Shown here one piece after another: positions 6,095 through 8,600 of a stretch of 8,600 nt of DNA. Source of the DNA: CAZFBR01 sp035353495 [NCBI: uncultured bacterium] (GTDB taxonomy: Bacteria > DAOPZR01). Every line of letters begins with the position of its first letter. Position 1 is the stretch's first letter. The notes under the pieces were generated by a model. That model was not told where the DNA came from, ran no database searches, and saw only the letters and a program-made list of their open reading frames with translations. The DNA is taken from assembly GCA_964517215.1 (NCBI GenBank), contig CAZFBR010000150.1:1-8600 (forward strand), given 5' to 3'. Made by a program: the position numbers and the translations under genes.

Positions 6095-6930
6095 TCCGCG
6101 GCCCACAGCTGCTGCAGGAAGGAACGCGCGCGCAGGAAGGCGGCATTTCCTCCCGAATGGAATTCCAGGGTGGCGGTCCCCTGATACCCGCACGCCTTGA
6201 GCGCGCGCAGCGTGCGCCGCCAGTTGACCGTCCCGCGCCGGCCGCCGATGGGCCAGTGATTGTCGCCGTCGCCACTATTGTCATGCAGATGCAGATGGCA
6301 GAGGGTCCGCGCCAGCGTGCCGCGCGGCGTCAGATACTGCCAGGGCTTGAAGCCGTTGAGATTGGCGTGGCCGACGTCAAGCATGAACCCGACATTGGTC
6401 AGGCCGCGCACGACCGCCGCACAATGGACCGGCGCATCGTGTCGCGTCGGGATCAGTTCATACTGGACTCTTACCCCGTACGGCCGGCAGGCGCCGGCGG
6501 TGCGCTCCAGCGTATCGCGCTGCCAGCTGATCTGCTCGCGATACGGCAGCAGGCTGCTCGGCCAGTCGGCATGCACGGTCATGGCGGGGCAGCCGATGTC
6601 GTGGAAAAAGCGCGCATGCCGGAGCAGGACCCGCACCACCGCCTGCCGCACGTCCGGGAACGGCGACCCCAGCGGCAGATACGGTGGCACATGGCCGAGG
6701 CAGGGAAACCCGTCAAGGGCACGCACCAGCCGGCGCTGATGCCCGCGGGTATTCAGCCGCGCCAGCGAGCAGACCGGCCCTTCGATGAACAATTCCACAA
6801 AGGCAAACGCCTGCGCGCGCGCAAACTCGATCAGCGCGTGCGGATCCTCACCGGGATGGGTGGGGAGGCCCAGCCGCAGCTGCGCCTGCCCCGGTACCGG
6901 TGCCTTGCTGCCGCGATTCTTCTCCGTCAT
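6091..6930 (-). CDS. Xylose isomerase-like TIM-barrel sugar phosphate isomerase/epimerase
   Basis: A 279-residue protein of the AP-endonuclease-2/xylose isomerase-like TIM-barrel superfamily. The metal-site residues of sugar epimerases and isomerases are recognisable: Glu46 (FVELFIEG), Glu158 (VQYELIP), Asp185 and His188 (FMLDVGHANL), His216 (HLHLHDN), Asp223 and His225 (DGDNHWPIG, the common D-x-H-x-P-x-G motif) and Glu256 (ATLEF). The glycine-rich loop GGRRGTVNW (229-237) and CGYQG (247-251) also fit. There is no signal peptide, so the protein is cytosolic. The ATG at 6930 is chosen because AGGAG lies 8 bases upstream; an ATG at 7014 would add 28 residues without family resemblance. It is the first gene of the six-gene operon, and its stop overlaps the next start as GTGA. 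It faces a PfkB-type sugar kinase across a shared promoter region, which suggests linked sugar metabolism. Substrate unknown; endonuclease IV function is unlikely given its short and divergent sequence. Confidence 0.9.
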   Translation of the reverse strand: MTEKNRGSKAPVPGQAQLRLGLPTHPGEDPHALIEFARAQAFAFVELFIEGPVCSLARLNTRGHQRRLVRALDGFPCLGHVPPYLPLGSPFPDVRQAVVRVLLRHARFFHDIGCPAMTVHADWPSSLLPYREQISWQRDTLERTAGACRPYGVRVQYELIPTRHDAPVHCAAVVRGLTNVGFMLDVGHANLNGFKPWQYLTPRGTLARTLCHLHLHDNSGDGDNHWPIGGRRGTVNWRRTLRALKACGYQGTATLEFHSGGNAAFLRARSFLQQLWAAE

Positions 6931-6938
6931 GCCCACAA

Positions 6939-6943
6939 CTCCT
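6939..6943 (-). promoter_or_regulatory. Shine-Dalgarno that fixes the isomerase start
   Basis: The minus strand reads AGGAG, 8 bases before the ATG at 6930. The in-frame ATG at 7014 has no comparable site. Confidence 0.7.
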
Positions 6944-7044
6944 GAGCGCCGTGACCCCGCGCCGGCAGCCATTTCCCGGTCGCCTGCCCGCCGCGCCGCC
7001 GGGGTGTGTGTCACATCACCGTCCGGGGCAGTTGCGCCGGGATG

Positions 7045-7074
7045 AGTGTAGCATACCGGCGCGGGCGATGACAG
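7045..7074 (-). promoter_or_regulatory. Putative sigma-70 promoter of the six-gene operon
   Basis: On the minus strand an extended -10 element, TGCTACACT (7053-7045), lies 18 bases after a -35-like hexamer CTGTCA (7074-7069, 4 of 6 matches to TTGACA). Transcription would start near 7038, giving a leader of about 108 bases before the isomerase ATG. The -35 hexamer occupies almost the same bases as that of the divergent kinase promoter. Confidence 0.5.
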
Positions 7075-7096
7075 CCGGCGCGCTTTCTGCTACACT
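7068..7096 (+). promoter_or_regulatory. Putative sigma-70 promoter of the kinase gene, predicting a leaderless mRNA
   Basis: ATGACA (7068-7073, 5 of 6 matches to TTGACA) is followed, after exactly 17 bases, by TACACT (7091-7096, 4 of 6), which is preceded by the TG of an extended -10. A start 6-8 bases downstream falls at about 7102-7104, on the kinase ATG (7103). No Shine-Dalgarno precedes that ATG, in agreement. Confidence 0.6.
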
Positions 7097-7102
7097 CCGC
7101 GC

Positions 7103-7984
7103 ATGCGCGCGACCATTGCCGTGATCGGCAACCTCAACTTCGATCTCAGCGCCCGACTGGCTGCCGCCGAGGTGCGCGACGAAAACCGGGTCACGGCACT
7201 GACCTGCGCGGTGGGCGGGACCGCCGCCAACACCGCCATTCATCTTGCCCGGCTCGGACATAACGTCACGCTGGTCGGCTCGGTCGGGCGCGACCTGTTC
7301 GGCGACCGGCTGCTCGAGCTGCTGGCTGCCGAACAGCTCGCTACCGCGCACATTGCACGCACCGACACTCCCACCGGCGTCTGTTATGCCGCCGTCAAGC
7401 CCGACGCCGCGCGCGCTCTCTTCACCTTTCGCGGCGCCAATGAACTCCCGCCGCCGCCGGTGCCTGCGGTGGCGGCCATGGCGCATATTGCCGGGCTCAA
7501 GCCGGCGCTGGTCCGCGACCTGCTGCCGCGGCTCCCGGCCAACTGCCTGCGCTCCTACTGCCCGGGGGGGCTGGCCTGCCGCGAATGCGCCGCCGAGGTG
7601 CTGGCGCTGGCGCCCGCCTTCCGCTGGCTCTTCCTCAATGAGGGGGAGCATGCCGCGCTGTCGCGGTATGACTCGCTGCCGGCGGGCCGGGTGGTGGTGA
7701 CGCTGGCAGAACGCGGGGCAGCGCTGCCCGGCGGGCCGGCGGTGCCGGCACCCGCCATTGCCCCGGTTGACAGCACGGGTGCGGGCGATGCATTCAATGC
7801 CGGTTTTCTCGCCACGCTGGCAGCCGCCGGAAATGCCGATTCGCCGGACGCTACCGACCTGCGCCGGGCACTCACCTGCGGGGTGGCGCTGGGCGCGCTG
7901 GTCTGCAGCAAACCGGGCGCAGTGCCGGCATGGTCGGCGGCGGAGCTTGCCGCCCTCATGCCCGCCGAACCGACCCGCAGTTGA
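7103..7984 (+). CDS. PfkB-family carbohydrate kinase (ribokinase-like)
   Basis: A 293-residue cytosolic kinase of the PfkB/ribokinase family, which phosphorylates a sugar or nucleoside with ATP. The N-terminal strand IAVIGNLNFDLS (5-16) is followed by the substrate-side Gly-Gly motif VGGTAANTAIHLARLG (37-52) and GSVGRDLFG (59-67), then LFLNEGE (176-182) with the N-x-x-E motif tied to Mg/phosphate, and signature 2, DSTGAGDAFNAGFL (223-236), with Asp229 as the expected catalytic base. The length fits the family. SYCPGG (151-156) stands where many relatives have S-[YF]-D-P-G, and four cysteines cluster at 148, 153, 159 and 162. A run of seven G (7564-7570) lies in this part, but the family pattern continues in frame across it. 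The ATG has no Shine-Dalgarno and a promoter ends 6 bases upstream. Substrate cannot be assigned; ribokinase, fructokinase and adenosine-kinase-like roles remain possible. Confidence 0.93.
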   Translation: MRATIAVIGNLNFDLSARLAAAEVRDENRVTALTCAVGGTAANTAIHLARLGHNVTLVGSVGRDLFGDRLLELLAAEQLATAHIARTDTPTGVCYAAVKPDAARALFTFRGANELPPPPVPAVAAMAHIAGLKPALVRDLLPRLPANCLRSYCPGGLACRECAAEVLALAPAFRWLFLNEGEHAALSRYDSLPAGRVVVTLAERGAALPGGPAVPAPAIAPVDSTGAGDAFNAGFLATLAAAGNADSPDATDLRRALTCGVALGALVCSKPGAVPAWSAAELAALMPAEPTRS

Positions 7985-8009
7985 CAACCCCGCCCGTCCC
8001 GCCTACAAT
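7981..8009 (+). promoter_or_regulatory. Strong sigma-70 promoter of the GAF-domain gene
   Basis: A perfect -35 hexamer TTGACA (7981-7986) is followed after 17 bases by TACAAT (8004-8009, 5 of 6 matches). The -35 overlaps the kinase stop codon (7982-7984). Transcription would start near 8016, leaving a leader of about 23 bases. The GAF gene can therefore be transcribed independently of the kinase. Confidence 0.8.
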
Positions 8010-8028
8010 CAAACTGCCGAACTGGCCC

Positions 8029-8033
8029 GGAGG
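8029..8033 (+). promoter_or_regulatory. Shine-Dalgarno of the GAF-domain gene
   Basis: GGAGG stands 5 bases before the ATG at 8039, a good site that fixes the start. Confidence 0.8.
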
Positions 8034-8038
8034 TTGCC

Positions 8039-8600
8039 ATGCTTGACCGTTACCGAACTGCCCTTTGCTGCGGGATCGACAAAGTCGCCCATCAGGACAA
8101 CGCGCGCAGCTCGCTGCATGCGCTGCTGGGTGCGGTCAGCAAACTCACCGGCGCCGACGTCGCCTACGTCGCGGTCAAAGACCGCGCCAGCGACATGCTC
8201 AAGATCCTCAACCAGGTCGGCTTGTCGGAAACCGCCCGGCGGGAATTCAATCGCGGCGTCGGCTCCGGTGCGATCGGGCGCGTCTTCTTCGAAAGCGACC
8301 AGCTGGTGCTCAATCGCGGCCTCGATCCTGCCGGCTACAAGGAACTGCTGCTGGAACATCCGTATGCGGAGCTGTTCCTCGCGCGCATCGCGGTCGAAGG
8401 CCGCGCCTTCGGCTTCCTCGCGGTCTATTTCGCCGACGCGGCGTGCCTGACCCCGGAAGTGAGGCAGTTCCTCACGGCGGTCGCCCATCTCTGCACCCTG
8501 GCCCTGGACAAGGACCGCGCGGGCGAACTGCTCGACGATTTGCGCCAGGTCAACCCCGACACGGGCCTCTGGCACTGCTTCGGCTGCGGCGAAGGTGGCG
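8039..8600 (+). CDS. GAF-domain sensory protein, 3' end outside window
   Basis: The open frame runs from the ATG at 8039 to the window edge with no stop, giving 187 residues. Residues about 20-157 form a GAF domain, a small-molecule or redox sensor fold: helix SSLHALLGAVSKLTGAD (24-40), strand VAYVAVKD, the turn GVGSGAIGRVFFESDQLVL (73-91, the usual G-x-G-x-x-G-x-V pattern), and strands FLARIAVEGRAFGFLAVYFA (113-132). A helix (about 154-170, LALDKDRAGELLDDLRQ) leads out like a signalling linker. The last residues seen, NPDTGLWHCFGCGEGG (172-187), could be either the start of an output domain (a D-x-x-T-G-L-like GGDEF opening) or a CxxC zinc site. The effector domain is missing, so the output cannot be assigned. 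The gene has its own promoter and a strong ribosome binding site, so it is probably not a co-functional partner of the kinase. Two neighbouring cysteines (10, 11) near the start are notable. Confidence 0.8.
   Translation, partial: MLDRYRTALCCGIDKVAHQDNARSSLHALLGAVSKLTGADVAYVAVKDRASDMLKILNQVGLSETARREFNRGVGSGAIGRVFFESDQLVLNRGLDPAGYKELLLEHPYAELFLARIAVEGRAFGFLAVYFADAACLTPEVRQFLTAVAHLCTLALDKDRAGELLDDLRQVNPDTGLWHCFGCGEGG

Larger units (their letters stand above)
7044..7097. repeat. 10-bp inverted repeat carrying both -10 elements
   Basis: GAGTGTAGCA (7044-7053) and TGCTACACTC (7088-7097) are perfect inverted copies 34 bases apart. Each arm is the extended -10 of one of the two divergent promoters. 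Between them lies a direct repeat CCGGCGCG (7056-7063 and 7075-7082, period 19), which could be an operator or merely GC-rich filler. Confidence 0.6.

Noticed and set aside
7560-7575. Possible frameshift in the kinase at the G7 run
   Set aside because: The family pattern (SYCPGG before the run, LFLNEGE and DSTGAGDAF after it) continues in one frame.
7016-7987. 323-codon minus-strand open frame opposite the kinase
   Set aside because: It is Gly/Arg/Gln-rich and lacks motifs, while the plus-strand kinase has both PfkB signatures.
7985-8038. Intrinsic terminator after the kinase gene
   Set aside because: No hairpin followed by T residues; the stretch is occupied by the next gene's promoter.
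8009-8575. 188-codon minus-strand open frame at the right edge
   Set aside because: It is antisense to the GAF gene, which has a strong promoter, a GGAGG site and a readable domain.

Overview
The window is G+C-rich bacterial chromosomal DNA, densely packed with short intergenic gaps. The promoters are sigma-70-like, and one is a near-perfect TTGACA-N17-TACAAT. The overall look (extended -10 motifs of the TGCTACACT kind, membrane-anchored and lipoprotein-type N-termini) suggests a high-GC Proteobacterium or another Gram-negative. I cannot name the taxon from sequence alone. I see no tRNA, rRNA, CRISPR array, insertion sequence or phage gene. No gap exceeds about 175 bases.

Layout. Bases 1-82 (minus strand) hold the 5' end of a small lipoprotein-like gene, in DNA visibly richer in A+T than the rest. 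From 6930 down to 211, on the minus strand, lie six genes that look like one operon. In transcription order they are a xylose-isomerase-like TIM-barrel protein, a YfhO-type polytopic membrane protein, a secreted alpha/beta-hydrolase, a CPBP (Rce1/Abi-type) membrane protein with a cytosolic N-terminal extension, an unrecognised two-helix membrane protein, and a membrane-anchored GH25 muramidase. Four of the five junctions are stop/start overlaps (GTGA, ATGA, ATGAATGA, ATGA); the fifth is a 71-base gap. A 172-base divergent region (6931-7102) separates this operon from a plus-strand PfkB-family carbohydrate kinase (7103-7984). A plus-strand gene with an N-terminal GAF domain follows, from 8039 to beyond the right edge.

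How they may work together. The operon mixes envelope-facing proteins (YfhO-like GT-C-type membrane protein, exported esterase/lipase, intramembrane protease-like protein, muramidase) with one cytosolic sugar-phosphate isomerase-like enzyme. A sugar kinase is transcribed divergently from what looks like a shared promoter region. A cell-envelope or glycan role is a reasonable inference, but no substrate can be read from the sequence. The points most worth following up are the back-to-back promoters with an apparently leaderless kinase mRNA, the HAMP-like/coiled-coil extension and altered catalytic motif of the CPBP protein, and the unusual cysteine motif directly after the GAF domain at the right edge.
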